A DNA stretch of 64,000 nt from Paralithodes platypus (Eukaryota > Arthropoda > Malacostraca > Decapoda > Lithodidae). How positions within the stretch are numbered: position 1 is the stretch's first letter; each line of letters begins with the position of its first letter. The notes below the pieces were generated by a model that made no database searches, was not told the DNA's origin, and saw nothing but the letters and a program-made list of their open reading frames with translations. Position numbers and translations under genes: made by a program. Location of the stretch: contig CM064569.1 in the NCBI GenBank assembly GCA_032716605.1, positions 12,369,493 through 12,433,492 on the forward strand, given 5' to 3'. Of the stretch, positions 45,060 through 57,454 are shown one piece after another.

Positions 45060-45610
45060 GAATTAAGCTGAATGGTCATGTAACGGAGAATGTCAGCTCG
45101 TATACGTATTTAAAGGGAAGCAGGTGTCTTTTCGAGTCCTCATCCTCCCTCATGTTTAGCCCGATTAGTTATGAGATTTCAAGACATTCGCCCCATTAGT
45201 TAGGCGTTTTCAGGCCTTTCCCCCATTTCTTTGCCAATATAAAGACCTTTCGTGCCATTTAGGTGTTGATTTGTTTCCTGGCAAGCGATAGCGAACCTGT
45301 AAATGAAGAGGAATAGGCCTTCGGCCGGGACATTTTTCTATCGAAAAATGTACACATTTACATCGAAGGGGGGTCTTGTGGGTGTTTTTTAAAAAGTTTG
45401 ATAGAGGTTTAGAGAGCAAACTAAACCCCCTCCTTAAACCATTGAGCCGAACCAGTAAATTATGCTGCACAATAACGTCTGGGGTCCCTTAAGAAGTGTC
45501 ATGAAAGAAGATGGGTGGTTGGAGGAGGAAGTCCGAGAGAGGTGCAGTACAGGAGTAGAGTTATGGAAACGTTGAAAGTGGTGACAACGAATACGGTAAT
45601 GGCCATGGAT
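45060..45610 (+). pseudogene. LINE-B fragment interrupted by FB-2
   Basis: AATTAAGCTGAATGGTCATG (45,061) parallels the EVKLNGQAMEI segment of LINE-B near 47,733. After the FB-2 insertion, AAAGAAGATGGGTGGTTGGA and GTCCGAGAGAGGTGCAGTAC continue the same segment (compare 47,800-47,850). Inactive. Confidence 0.7.
45110..45492 (+). mobile_element. FB-2 foldback element, 383 bp, inserted in LINE-B at TTAA
   Basis: TTAA at both ends (45,110-45,113 and 45,489-45,492). LINE-B has a single TTTAAGTATCTGG at the corresponding place. The core is the best preserved in the window: GGCAAGCGATAGCGAACC, hairpin 1 GGCC-TTC-GGCC (45,316-45,326) and hairpin 2 ACATTTTTC-TATC-GAAAAATGT (45,330-45,351). Confidence 0.85.
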
Positions 45611-45915
45611 CTGTAACTCCTTCTATACCGGCGACGTCTTTTTTATATTTGTTTAGCTATACAGTATATATTTAGACGATTTTATGCAGCTTAAGAAAGA
45701 TCTGTAGCAGTAAAAAAGGTTAAATGAGAGAGTTCGAAGACTTTATATTGCTGGAGCCCCATTTAATCTGAAGAAAATCATCTAATAGTAGCAAGAACTA
45801 AATATAAAATACATCACCGGTACAGGAAGGGTTTAGATTGAAATTTCAAATTAGCCAAGATCTTGGCCCGATACAATCTCTCGAACAGAACTGAATCACA
45901 GCCACCTAAAGAGTC
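45493..45915. other. end of LINE-B fragment, then unassigned DNA
   Basis: LINE-B similarity is lost after about 45,610; nothing is recognisable from there to the FB-1 start. Confidence 0.5.
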
Positions 45916-46002
45916 TTAAGGGGGGCGACCTGCTTGTTTTTCTCTTTTTATCTTTCTCTGGCTTGTGTCCATTCGGCCCCATTCAACCTACTGTTTTTGT
46001 TT

Positions 46003-49000
46003 TGTTTTTGTTTTTTCTATGGCAGTGAGGGAGGCAAAAGGCAGAACTGTCTATAGCGAGTGCCTCCCCCATAGTTGAACGAGTGACAGGGCCAAATTCA
46101 AGGGACGTTCGAGCCAACATGCCTGGACACACAGAGTTTGAAGCAATTTAAGTCATAAGCTGGAGGGAGGCGAGAGGAGGGTGGAATGGTGAGGAGGGTG
46201 GAGAGGTTGCAGGAGGAGGAAGTCAGGGAGGAGTACAGGAAAACAGTGGAAAGACGACTAGGTGGGTTCGACCTGAAAGTTATGGAGGAAGTGGAGGAGA
46301 TGAGCAAGGTGTTTAAGGATGAGATCTGTGCAGCATGTGAGGAGGTGTGTGGAGTGAGGAGGAGAGGGAGGGGAGTGAAAGGTACAGCATGGTGGACAGA
46401 AGAGGTAAGAATAGCTGTGGAAGAAAAGAAGTAAGCATATAGAGAGTGGTTTGGTAGTAGAGGGAATGAAGATTTAGAGAGACAGAAACGAGAGAGGATC
46501 GTGGAGAGCAAGAGGGTGGTGAAGAGAGTAGTGAAGGAAAATAAGAGAAGAGTAGATGAGGAATTTGGAAGGAATCTGAGTGTAAAATGGAGGGAGAGTA
46601 ATAAACTGTTCTGGAAAGAAGTCAAGAAAGTTAGGGAAGGTAGCAAGGGAAACAGTAAGGGTGTGAAAGAGAAGAATGGGAGAATGCTAGCCGAGAAGCA
46701 AGAGAGAGTCGAAAGATGGAGGGAGTACTTCAATGAGTTGCTAAATGTAAGGAATGAAGAGCCAGCAAACATAGCTGGATATGGTATGGGAGGGAGAAGA
46801 AGAGAAGTAGTGGAGGAGGAGGTGGGGATCAGGAGGTCAGAAGTGTGGGAAGCCATGAAAAGAGTGAAGTTGGGGAAAGCACCAGGAACAGATGGAGTGT
46901 GTGGGGAAATGTTGAGGTATGGTGGTGAGATAGTGATAGAATGGGTATGGAAAATGTGCAAACTAGCATGGGAGAAGGGGAGTGCACCCGATGACTGGAA
47001 GACTGGCATAATAGCCCCCCTATATAAGGGAAAAGGGGAAAGAGGAGTGTGTGGTAACCACCGAGGAATATGTCTTCTAAGCATAGTAGAGAAGGTATAC
47101 AGTAGGGTAGTGATTGAGAGAGTGAGAGTGAGAACGGAGAAATGGATAGGCGATGAGCAGGGAGGTTTTAGGAAGGAAAGAGGATGTGTAGATCAGATTT
47201 TTACCCTGAATTGTGTTGTGGAGAAATATCTGGAGAAGAAACAAAAGGTGTATGTTGCCTTTATGGACTTGGAGAAGGCCTATGACAGAGTGGATAGAGA
47301 AGGTTTGTGGAAAGTACTAAGAATATACGGAGTAGAGGGCAAGTTGCTGAAAGCAGTGAAGAGCATGTATGAGGGTGCAAAGGCGGCAGTACGTGTGGAG
47401 AGTGAGCAGAGCGAGTTCTTTGACCTGAATGTTGGTTTGAAACAGGGGTGTGTGTGATGTATATGGTTGTTTACTGTATATATGGATGTAGTCATGAAAG
47501 AAATACCATCAAGAGCAGTGGATGTTGGTGTATCGCTGAAAAGGGAGGGAATTGAGTGGAAGCTACCTATACTGCTGTTTGCGGATGATACAGTTCTGAT
47601 GAGTGATAATGAAAGGGAGTTGCAGGGTCTGGTAAATGGGTTTGGAACAGTGTGCGAAAAACAGAATTTGAAGGTAAATGAGGGGAAGAGCAAGGTTATG
47701 GTCTTCGAAAGGGGTTAAGTCACTGAGTGTGAGGTGAAGCTGAACGGTCAGGCTATGGAGATCGTCAACTCTTTTAAGTATCTGGTCAGTGTGTTGAGTA
47801 AAGATGGGACTATGGATGAAGAAGTGCGGGAGAGGGTACAACAGGGGAAGAGGGTTGTAGGAATGCTAAAAGCAGTAACAAGAAATAGGGTGTTCAGTAT
47901 GGAAGTGAAGAAGTCCTTGCATGACAGTGTGGTAATCCCGACACTGACTTACGGAAGCGAAGCATGGACGTTGGTTGAGAGACTCAGACCAAGAGTGAGA
48001 GCAGTGGAAATGAATTACTTAAGGAGTGCGTGCAGAGTTACATGGAGGGATAGACAGACTAATGAGGAAGTAAGAAGGAGGTGTGGTGTGTAGGTAGATG
48101 TGCTGGAAAGTGTGAAAAGGAACAACTTGAGATGGTTCGGCCATATGGAACGTATGGAGAGCGAGAGAATGACTAAGAGGGTGTACGAGAGCGAGGTGGA
48201 GGGACAGAGAGGGAGAGGTAGATCGAATGAGAGGTGGAAGGATGGAGTGAGGAAGTACATGAACGAAGGCGGTGCTGGTTGGGGGGAGGGGCGTCGACTG
48301 ACTGGAGACAGAGGTGCATGGGGGCAGTTCGTTCGTGGCCACCCCTTCGGGGATCACAGCGTCAGGCAATAGATAGATAGATAGATGTCATAAGAAGAGG
48401 GAAAGACTGATTCTGGGAGAGAGTTCTAGAGCTCATTGAATAGAAGAAAGTCTGAGAGTAACGTTTCACTCTTGGGTTGGAGAGTTGCAAAGAGTAGGGG
48501 TGGTATTGTGTTGCAAGACGGGTACCACGTGCCCTACGTAAAGGAGGTGGTATACACTGGGAAAGCTCTGAGGAACACTGATTATTATAGTAGTGATAGA
48601 ATAGCGAGAGAGATGCAACATTGCGGCGAAGAGAGAGAGATTGCAGAGAGTTGGTGAGTGGACGAGAGTTAATGATACGAAAGGCCTTTCTTTCAATTTT
48701 GTCTAGGAGAGCGGTGTGAGAGGAACCTCCCCACACATGTGAGCAATACTCAATACAAGGATGCACTATGCCCCTGTACAGAGCAAGAAGCTGTGCAGGG
48801 GTAAAGAACCCCCTAACGCGGTTGAGCACACCCAGCTTCTCGGAAGCTGCCTTAGCAAGACTGGTAATATGGTCCTTTCAACTGAGAGCAGAAGAAAAAG
48901 AGACACCAAGAATATTGAGAGAAGATGAAGGATTGATTTTTGTATTGTTGAGGAATAAAGGATAGTCCGCAGGGAGTTCCTGACGGGTAGATAGATGGAG

Positions 49001-49449
49001 AAATTGGGTTTTGGAAGCATTAAAGGTAACAAAGTTTTTTCTGCCCCAATTGGAGATAGTAGTTAGATCAGAATTTAAGTGTTCTATGGCTTCATTCCAC
49101 TTGTCGTTGAGGAATTGCTGGCTTGGGCTTTCTGAAAAACTAATGGAGTAGTGTAAGGTTGAGTCGTCTGCGTATGAATGGATGGGAGTTTAGGTACAGT
49201 TGAGAAGGTCATTTATAAAAATTAGAAAGAGAATAGGAGATAGGACAGAGCCCTGAGGAACACCGGAGTTTATAGGGTGAGGAAGTGAGCGATGGCCGTC
49301 CACAACCGCAGCTATGGAATGACTGGAGAGGAAATTAGAGACAAAGGCAAAGATGGAGGGATAGAAACCGAAGGAGGGTAGTTTAGAAATTAAAGATTTG
49401 TGCCAGACTCTATCGAAGGCTCTCGATATGTCTAGTGCAATAGAAAAAG
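46003..49449 (-). pseudogene. LINE-A: jockey-like reverse transcriptase, interrupted by LINE-B
   Basis: The longest LINE-A copy, on the minus strand in two parts (48,387-49,449 and 46,003-46,159). Translation from the right gives IALDISRAFDRVWHKSLISK (first catalytic Asp, about 49,400), then SGVPQGSVLSPILFLI (about 49,240), a broken stretch, HSYADDSTLHYS (YADD, about 49,170), FVTFNASKTQFLHL and a frame change. RGFFTPAQLLALYRGIVHPC and SHVWGGSSHTALLDKIERKA (about 48,650-48,810) follow, with LSQCIPPPLRRARGTRLATQ after them. The 3' UTR and an A/T-rich tail lie at 46,003-46,159. It lacks N-terminal and endonuclease regions and has stops and frameshifts. Jockey-like by C-terminal style, related to LINE-C. 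Confidence 0.85.
46160..48386 (+). pseudogene. LINE-B: RTE-like endonuclease/RT element, one frame with four stops
   Basis: Inserted in LINE-A with an 8-bp duplication GTCATAAG (46,152-46,159 and 48,387-48,394). A single frame from about 46,165 to 48,372 encodes most of the reverse transcriptase: MKRVKLGKAPGTDGVCGEML (about 46,855), GIIAPLYKGKGERGVCGNHR (about 47,007), AFMDLEKAYDRVDREGLWK (first catalytic Asp, about 47,257), GLKQGCV, ILLFADDTVLMSDNE (FADD, about 47,570), LTYGSEAWTLVERLRPRVRA and KRNNLRWFGHMERMESERM. In-frame stops are at 46,432, 47,455, 47,716 and 48,091. The 3' end is a short GATA repeat (48,367-48,386) instead of poly-A. The YGSEAWT and LRWFGH segments fit RTE-type elements. 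The endonuclease domain is missing. Confidence 0.85.
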
Positions 49450-49753
49450 TTTACCCCCATCCAGGTGTCGATTTATTCCTGGCAAGCGATAGCGAGCCAG
49501 CAATGTATAGAGATATCCGGCTTCGCCGGAGACCTTCTTCTATACAATTTTGTTTTACTAATTTAGCCTGCTGTTATTGTTTTTTTGTTTTGTTTTTATA
49601 AATATGCTGGCTTGCTACCGCTGGCCAGGAAAAAATCGACACCTGGATGGGGTTAAACGTCTTAAAACAGTAGGCTGAATGGGGCCGAATAGATACAACC
49701 CAGAGAGAGAGAGGGGGAGAGAGAGAAAATATAAACGAGGTGGGCCCCCTTAA

Positions 49754-50795
49754 GAGAGGAAGATGATCATGTGTTTGTCCTCAACAATGAGGTAATTGCA
49801 TTATAAATACTTTTAGTATTTCGTATATCATATTATGGAATTTTAGTTTGCATAATATTGTTCAACAATCCTCATTGTTTCTCCTGATATATGATATATG
49901 TAAGATGAAGCACTGATTATTACGTAAATATCTAGAAAATCAACAAAAGCGGCGATCAGTGAAGGCTTTCGTTTCAGGCCTTGTCATTACTGTACTGAAT
50001 GCAGTATATGGAGAGGCTGGCTCGTAGAAAATACGCGTATTCACCTTTCTTAACTCATACAGTACCATTACAGTCCTTTTAATTTGTTCTAGCTACAATT
50101 ATACGATTATATTCAGTTTATAAAGAGCCTCAACAAATTAACAGGCTTCAAACTATATCACTTAGTTTGATATATAACCGGAGTAAAGTTAAACAGACGT
50201 CACTGGTACAGAAGGGGTTAAAACACACATGTTTAACTCTTCAGGTGACTGACTGAACCTCTGAAAAGCAATAATTTGATAAATAATTAGCGAAAAATAG
50301 AATCCGTTTGGGATACCTTCGAACGTTAAGTCAGGATAAGTGTTATGGGATTATCATTACTGCACAAAGAACTGTTGCTTCATGAACTCTAGTACAAGCA
50401 AAGTATAATACTGACATGGTCATTCCACCTTTGATTGTAAAATGCTTTCATGCCCATGAATTGAAATCTATTTTAGTTTTGTGTGTTGGGCGGGTTCACC
50501 TAGACAACACATCTCAAAAAAGGTATACATAAGGATTTCGTCTCATCAAGCTCTCTCCTCTTACTGTTTCCAATCTCTTTCCAATCACCGCAATCTTTCA
50601 CCTCTCTCCATCTCTCTCTCCCCGATAATTTCCATAATTGGATAGTAATAATAGCCCGTCTGAGAGGCTGAAATCTTGTTGTATAAATTGAAATAACGGG
50701 ACCCAAAGGAGAACCACAGAGAGTAGCTGTGGTCAGAGAATCCAGGGACAGCAAAAGAAAGGGATTTAGAAATCAAAACATTTCCCATTTTCCAG
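49754..50795. other. no recognisable feature
   Basis: AT-rich DNA with short open frames without domain signatures. Confidence 0.5.
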
Positions 50796-50870
50796 AGAAC
50801 GAGAAACTCAAGAACGGGAAACTCAAGAATGGGAAATGCAAGAACAGGAAATTAAAGAACGAGAAATTTG
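50796..50870. repeat. 15-bp tandem repeat, 5 imperfect copies
   Basis: Units AGAACGAGAAACTCA, AGAACGGGAAACTCA, AGAATGGGAAATGCA and two further variants. They lie in a 110-codon open frame (50,729-51,061) and would encode a Lys/Asn-rich pentapeptide repeat; I do not regard the frame as an established gene. Confidence 0.8.
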
Positions 50871-53800
50871 ACCCGTGGACCCATTCTCCAATTCCCGGGC
50901 AAACTGGTGAGTTGCCCCCAAAATGCAGGTCAAGCCCCACCAATCATCACCTCACATGGCCCTACCAATCACAACGCGGGGCTCAAACAACCAAGGCAGA
51001 GCTATCCCCCGAATACTACGATGAAAAAGTGCTATGCATAAAGAGCCCTGGGAAAATTTAAATCGTTGGGACCCTTCACCCTCGAGAAGCTGTCACACGA
51101 GAAGGAAAGCGAAATGGTGCTAAGAAGTGCTGCATAAGAAAATAATTGCATAAACAATCCAAATAGCCAGAAGAGCGAGTGCACAGACAATCACGAATTA
51201 CATCATCAGGCTAGATAGTATAAATAAGAAACAGAGGTCAAAAGAACAAGAACCTCAGTGCGACATTATTAAGCACCAACATATATTTTTCATGTAATTA
51301 TTATCCTCGACATAGCCACTTTTTATGTATTTACTATGCCCCTGTTAATGTGAGATAATGCAACCTGACCAAGAGAAATACCCCAAATATAGCCTGACTG
51401 AAATTATAGGAAGTCAGTTCACACTCAGTAGGCTTACTCCGTCCGGATTATATTGTCCAGGAGTATTACCCACCTACTAGCGCTCCGTCTGGATTATATT
51501 ATCCAGGAGTCGTTCACCCTAGCACTCTGTCTGTCCTGATTATATTGTCCGAGAGTCGTTCACCCCCCGAGAAAGAAGGTGCCTGCTGTCCAGTGCCCCC
51601 CTGCCCTTGGACTCCTGACGAAGTGGTCCCTTGACGTCCAGCCGCCGTGCCCGAAGCTTTACGACGCTCCGAACCTCGTACTTGGCCCTTCTCCCTCCCA
51701 CGCTATCCTAAGTGTTTCTGCGTATCTCAATTTGTGGCTATTGTTGAAGGTAAGGTAGAATATGCAAGAATTCTAGTAGTGTTGATAATTCGATCTGTGC
51801 CGATTAATTACTCTATTACCAAATTGTGTACACGTTATATAGTCATTTATCCTCCCATAAATCTTGATCTGTACAAGTGAGTTCATAGTACCAGATATTG
51901 TTCAGTGTATCCTTTAGAGTATAATTCTTATCGTATTATTTATAATTAATAATTGTACACACGTTACATAAACTTATCTCGATCCAGGCTTAAAACGGAA
52001 TACTCTCAGGTTTTACCTTTTTATGTTATTTATTCTTTTGTGTATCCAAGTTGAGGCGAAAGTGTATACCGTGAAGATATTCCCTATTTTACCATCATTT
52101 ACCTAGGACCTATGCCCGAATTTTAATCTATCTATCTTTCCATACCGAAAAGTCAAGAACCCCCCGTTGAGTTAACCTTAATTAAATTTTTCAAGTTATC
52201 TAGTTTATCCAGTGCTTGTGAATCAATCTAGGCTACGTCTGGGGTTGTTTGTAATTCTGTTCACACCATTATAGTAACTCATATTCAAGTTATTTTATTT
52301 GTGTCACCATATTGTTTAAGTGACCGATTTTCTATTAATTTACTATTGTCAAAGTAAATATTTTATTACATCTTGTGTTATGTAATCCGCCTACTTCGTA
52401 TCTTTGATTTGCGTAATGCTTCTAGGAATTTGTTAATATATTCAAATTCCTTTTCATGCTACAATAGTAGTATTTTATCCAGTACAACTTCGTCGTGTAT
52501 GGCCCATTTATTCTGAGTTCATTCGAAACTCTAATTTACTGTGATTTCCAGTAGCATCTTAATCGAGTGTATTTTAACTCTTTTTTTATAGTAATTTGCA
52601 TTCATTCCAAAACCTTGTTGCAGTGATTCATTGATCTTAATTTGAATTTGAATTCTATATACGTGTGATTTGAACTCATACCCGGTCTATAATTATATTT
52701 GAACTCATACCCGGTCTATAATTATATTTCGTACCTCGTGTGTAGATTCTTTCACAAAACCGCTTAGACAATCTAGTTCGAATTTAAACTACCTTGCCTG
52801 TAAGACCCTTAGTGTATCTCTAACTTTCATCTGTGATTTATAATCGCACTAAAGAGAATTGTGAATTTACAAATAAGTAGTCCATCTGACCTAGGGTCGA
52901 ACGCACTACACCTGCCTATCTTACCTGTGTGATCTCCTGCTAATCCCCTTGATAACCGCTCACCGCACCGCGCCCGTGAACGCTTTTTTTAGGCAGGTTC
53001 GTTTCATTTCAGAAATCTTCACGTTAGACGCTTCGCTCACATACGTGTTATTATCTTATTGAAATACTATGTGCATGTATAAACTTATTTTTCCTGCATA
53101 TTCATATTACTGATACTGTGTGTGTGTAACGTTACTTATAATATTTAATTTGTCATTATAGACTATTCTATTTTTAATACGTCACTGATTCCATTACCTT
53201 CTGCCGAATATGAAAGATAGGTATAATTAATTTACCATTTCATGCCATTGAATAAATAAGAGTGTAAAGTAACCTGTGTTCTTATTGTGTAAATGCTGCC
53301 TTAGTGTGAGCAGTTATTGCAAGATTTATAAAGCTAGACGTGACCCTGTTGAGCATATTCTATCTCACTATATCCTATTACAGGATTGTTAACCAGATAA
53401 TACAAAGTCGAGTTGAAATACCAACCCGACATTTCATAAATATTAACGCAACGAAGTATAAATATAATTTAATAAGGAATTAAAATAACACTTAATCTGA
53501 GGTTGAAGTCAGGAAGCATGGATATAAATCGGTCTGGCTAAGAGACAAAATAAATTAACACTCTCTGTGAACACTTATACGCAATTATTTAGCCAGCTAA
53601 TAATACTTAAACATAGAATAAGATCTGCTTGGCGTTCACTGGTATTTACGTGTAATATGCGTGTATTATTTCCGAACGAACATATCTATAAACATAAATT
53701 GTAATATAGGAATCTACATTGCAAAGTATCTAGATATATCAATCACAAGACAGAGTTTGTATGTTCTCTCAATACGAGAAATTATTGCTAGAAGACGAGA

Positions 53801-54396
53801 ATAGTTAATCTCGGCGGTTTACGTTAAAATAAAACACGTAACATATCCTATCATCACTTTGCAATAATCAACAAACTCATAATATTGAACAAGAAGCACT
53901 TAATTTGGGTTGGAGTATAGGAGGAAACAGCCGTGAGAGATCTGGTCACACGTGGTGACTAGGTGAGGTGTCCATGTGCCTATTTGCACCAGGGGAGAGA
54001 CGATACCTTCACACGGTATAGTTAGGTAACTTTCTTCCTAGGTCAACTACACAACTCTCTCTCGTTCCTCCAACACAACTCGCAGCTTGTAGATACTTTT
54101 TACGGAAGTATTCTCCGAGTTGACTGGGTCACGTATAATCCAAGTACAGACGGATCTGTACTAGACAGTGAATCAACTTTGCCCTAACTTTATCCTGTTT
54201 TTGGTCAGGTAGTATTACACATTTCAGATAGTGACAAGGCTGATGGGTTTCAGAACAGTAGAGGCATGAGAATTAAATATTTGAATTATTTCTCGGTTAT
54301 ACAAAGTCTTAAAAATATAATACATACATGGTTATATGGGGAATGGTATCCTTTATATATTTATTTTAAAAGTAGGCCTTAGGAGGCTTGTATAGG
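50871..54396. other. unassigned stretch with minor tandem repeats
   Basis: No recognisable gene. Three imperfect units around GGATTATATTGTCCAGGAGT lie at about 51,428-51,575, and a 29-bp unit is duplicated at 52,669-52,726 (TTTGAACTCATACCCGGTCT). The moderately GC-rich part near 51,400-51,680 could be remnant transposon sequence. Confidence 0.4.
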
Positions 54397-54398
54397 TA

Positions 54399-57031
54399 CA
54401 GTCTGTCAAAAATCCAGCTGACCCACCCTCGCTCTGGGACTCGCAGTTTTATCTGGCAATACTTGGTGTAGTAAAGAAACTTTGTGTACAGGGATTGTGA
54501 TTGGTCGATCTGATTTCGCCTATATCAGTGTCAGAAGAAATATTAAACAAGGCAAAGGAAACAAATAGCCTAATGCAAATGTATACATCGCAATATATGA
54601 TCATGAAATGTCACCAAAAGTTCGTAGATATGCTTAAACAATTAAGCACATTATATTGATAGGTTGGCAACCCATATAAAACCCGTTGGCTGCCACAACT
54701 TGCTCGAGTTTCAAGAATATACTGTATATTCGTGTTTTAATGTTGGCTGCAAAATGAATAAGGTTGTTGTCTTCACAATGTGAACATTGCATAATATAAT
54801 TTGCCGTAATATACGGGACAGACACAGGTGACCCAGTAATGGATAATGGTATCCCTGAATAGCAGCGAACGGGTGTGTGCAGAGTTAAATTATTTTCCTT
54901 CATGAACGAACATTGTAGAAACAAAGTGTTACCTCGAAGAATCTGTCTGATATGAAGTTTATCTTTCACATAATAACACTCAGTCTCACTTTGTCATCAT
55001 TCATTAAGCAGTAGACAAGACGTAGGCATGACTAAAAATACGGTCCTATTTGTTGTTCTACCTATTGTCAATGACGATATTAGTATTTACATGAACAAAA
55101 CAAAAACCATAGACGGTGCAAGACATACTTTAGTGAGACACACTTGTATACATTATGAAGAGCCCTAAGCTGGTTAGGGCCCTATGCTATATAATATGTT
55201 GATTTGGTTAACGATATTTATCTTCCATCTAATCGCTGGTAATTATTCTTCACACCACGCCATTTGCAATCATATTGCAATTTGATAGTTTGAATACAAA
55301 TTAGCATAATACTCTCGCTCTCTTTCTCCGAAGAACTGGACAGGGTTCACCAGTCATACCAACACATTTCTACTATATGTTTGTAATGATTGTGTCTATT
55401 GTCTTCCAAGACATGTTCATATTTAGTGGATGTTAATCAGAAAGAACCAGATTGGTACTGAAGCTGAATAGTTTAGGTCATAGGATTTACCCTGAGACAT
55501 ATTGGTAGGTCTTAAGAGTAAGAAATGTGAAATTTAGCAGAAGTGGTGTTGAAGGATGGATCTGTATAACGAATCATGCTAATCTCAACCTAGTGTCAGA
55601 GAGTAAGAAAGGCTAAGATACTCAACATATACAATGGGGGAGAGAGGGGAGCGAGGAAAGTGGGTAGTTTGACAGGAGCCACACAGGAAAGTCGACTTTA
55701 TATCATCATGACTAGAGAAGAATTTGATATCTAAAGTTCAAACACGGTTGCCAGCTGGTCTAATTATCCTGTGACCATGAGGGAAACGTTTTATCAACAA
55801 ATATGCCTCGATGTAAATAAATTGTTTAATATATAATCAGAAGTGTCATAACTATAATTTGGCTAAATACAGTAAAATATGACATCATCGGCAATGTTTC
55901 TTTCTGGCTACTGGTAATATAGAATCATGATGAACCTATGACTGTCTTACCTATACATGCAATTGATTTTACAAAACATCATGAATCATGATAACTTTAA
56001 TCAATATTTAACAAACTCATTATCAACTGTGACTCTCAACACATTTTCCCAACACAAAGATAATTTATCTAAATCATGATAGTTCATATTATCTTGTGTT
56101 AATTTAATTGATGTTAACAAAAATACGTAATAATAATCTAAAATGAAATATACAATATATGGATTAATCAACAATACTGTATAATGGTACGGTTGTTAAT
56201 TATTTGTATATTTACATATAACATGGAATGCAGTTATTATGCAATAGTGTATTTAGTTTCACAAATTGTGACTGTTCAATATCATTATCATTTGTCACCA
56301 TGGCTATTGAGGTATTATAGGACCTTAATTTAAGTCTAGGTTAATACACATATTTTTCAGTCTGATTTAACGTTGTCTCAGATATTTTCGTCAAAACGAT
56401 GATTATATTCAGGAATTGTCATATGAATTCGCCATACATTAGGTGATGTGCGTAGGTAATGAAGAGCTTAAACGTGAACAACAATAATAACTGATATTTG
56501 GCGAATATATATTTCAATTAATACTGGAGGAGGCGTATGGGTTTCTCTCTCTCTCTCCACGCTCCTTTTATGTCGGTCGTTATGCCTCACATTGTCTCTC
56601 CCTGTCGTATAGTAAGGTGTTATTAATAACATTGTAATACTACAGGCAGCTAGTAGAACAACAAAAACCCACGTTAGTGTTTTACCTCTCCCACAACCCT
56701 CTCCCTTTCCCCCCCCCCGCCCGCCTACTCCCACACAAACACACACGCAGACTCGTTCGCCGCTATATAATGATACCACCTGCCATTATAGTGTCAATTT
56801 ATTTAAGAACATCTACTAACATTTGGAGAAATGTTATTATATTATATAGCAATGTATGCATTTGTATTACATATATGTTTCATTTATCTTGTTAAATATA
56901 TGGTATGGCACTGATATAGCCAAAACCAGTCACAATCCCTGTAAGACACGCCTCCTTACTTAACCAGGTATTGCCAGATACAACTGCGAGTCCCAGAGCG
57001 AGGGTGGGTCAGCTGGATCTTCGACAGACTG
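54399..57031. mobile_element. TA-flanked DNA transposon with about 72-bp inverted repeats, no transposase recognised
   Basis: CAGTCTGTCAAAAATCCAGC at 54,399 returns in reverse at 57,031 (CAGTCTGTCGAAGATCCAGC). The match continues for about 72 bp (GACCCACCCTCGCTCTGG, GACTCGCAGTT) with few mismatches. A TA dinucleotide lies outside each end (54,397-54,398 and 57,032-57,033), as for Tc1/mariner/pogo elements. The 2.6-kb interior is AT-rich. The only longer frame (54,634-54,969, minus, 111 codons) has no domain I recognise, so this is probably a non-autonomous element. Confidence 0.75.
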
Positions 57032-57033
57032 TA

Positions 57034-57454
57034 CATGATAAATTATTTACAGTGTTCACTAGTTCTTGGTATTTGGAGGCTGCTATGTAATGTTCTGGTT
57101 GTTAGATGGAATCTTCTATTTATAGTTGTTGCCTCTCTTCGTAGCAGTAAGGGTAGTTATTTCCGTCTGGGTAACTAGACGGAAATGGAGACGGCTGGTG
57201 TGTTAATTCCATAAAATATGCTTCGTCGTAATACACATCCGGTTCCTGTTGTGAATTCTGACCCTTTGAGGAGAGCGGCCATTTTGTATATATCCCCTGG
57301 GGATCATTAATGAGGGGGGGCGGGCCGTAGTAAGATACGTATCCTAAGGATCCGGGTGACTCGTTTTCTCTCTGTTTGCTGTAGGGGTGACTGCTGCAGG
57401 TGATTCCTAGATTTTAGGGTAGACTGAGGCTTTGTTCTCCTGTTGGTAATGGAG
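57034..57454. other. short unassigned stretch with a hairpin
   Basis: A perfect 10-bp stem ATTTCCGTCT/AGACGGAAAT with an 8-base loop lies at 57,159-57,186. Nothing else recognised. Confidence 0.5.

Larger units (their letters stand above)
45916..49753. mobile_element. FB-1 foldback element split by a LINE-A insertion
   Basis: The left part (45,916-46,003) starts TTAAGGGGGGCGACCTGC and runs through GGCTTGTGTCCATTCGG to the CCTACTGTTTT word. The rest resumes at 49,450 with GTTTACCCCCATCCAGGTG, GGCAAGCGATAGCGAGCC, hairpin 1 TCCGGC-TTC-GCCGGA (49,517-49,531) and the reverse arm, ending in TTAA at 49,750-49,753. Confidence 0.8.

Noticed and set aside
46098..47084. 328-codon minus-strand open frame
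   Set aside because: It is antisense to the GA-rich LINE-B coding region, which has clear RT motifs on the plus strand.
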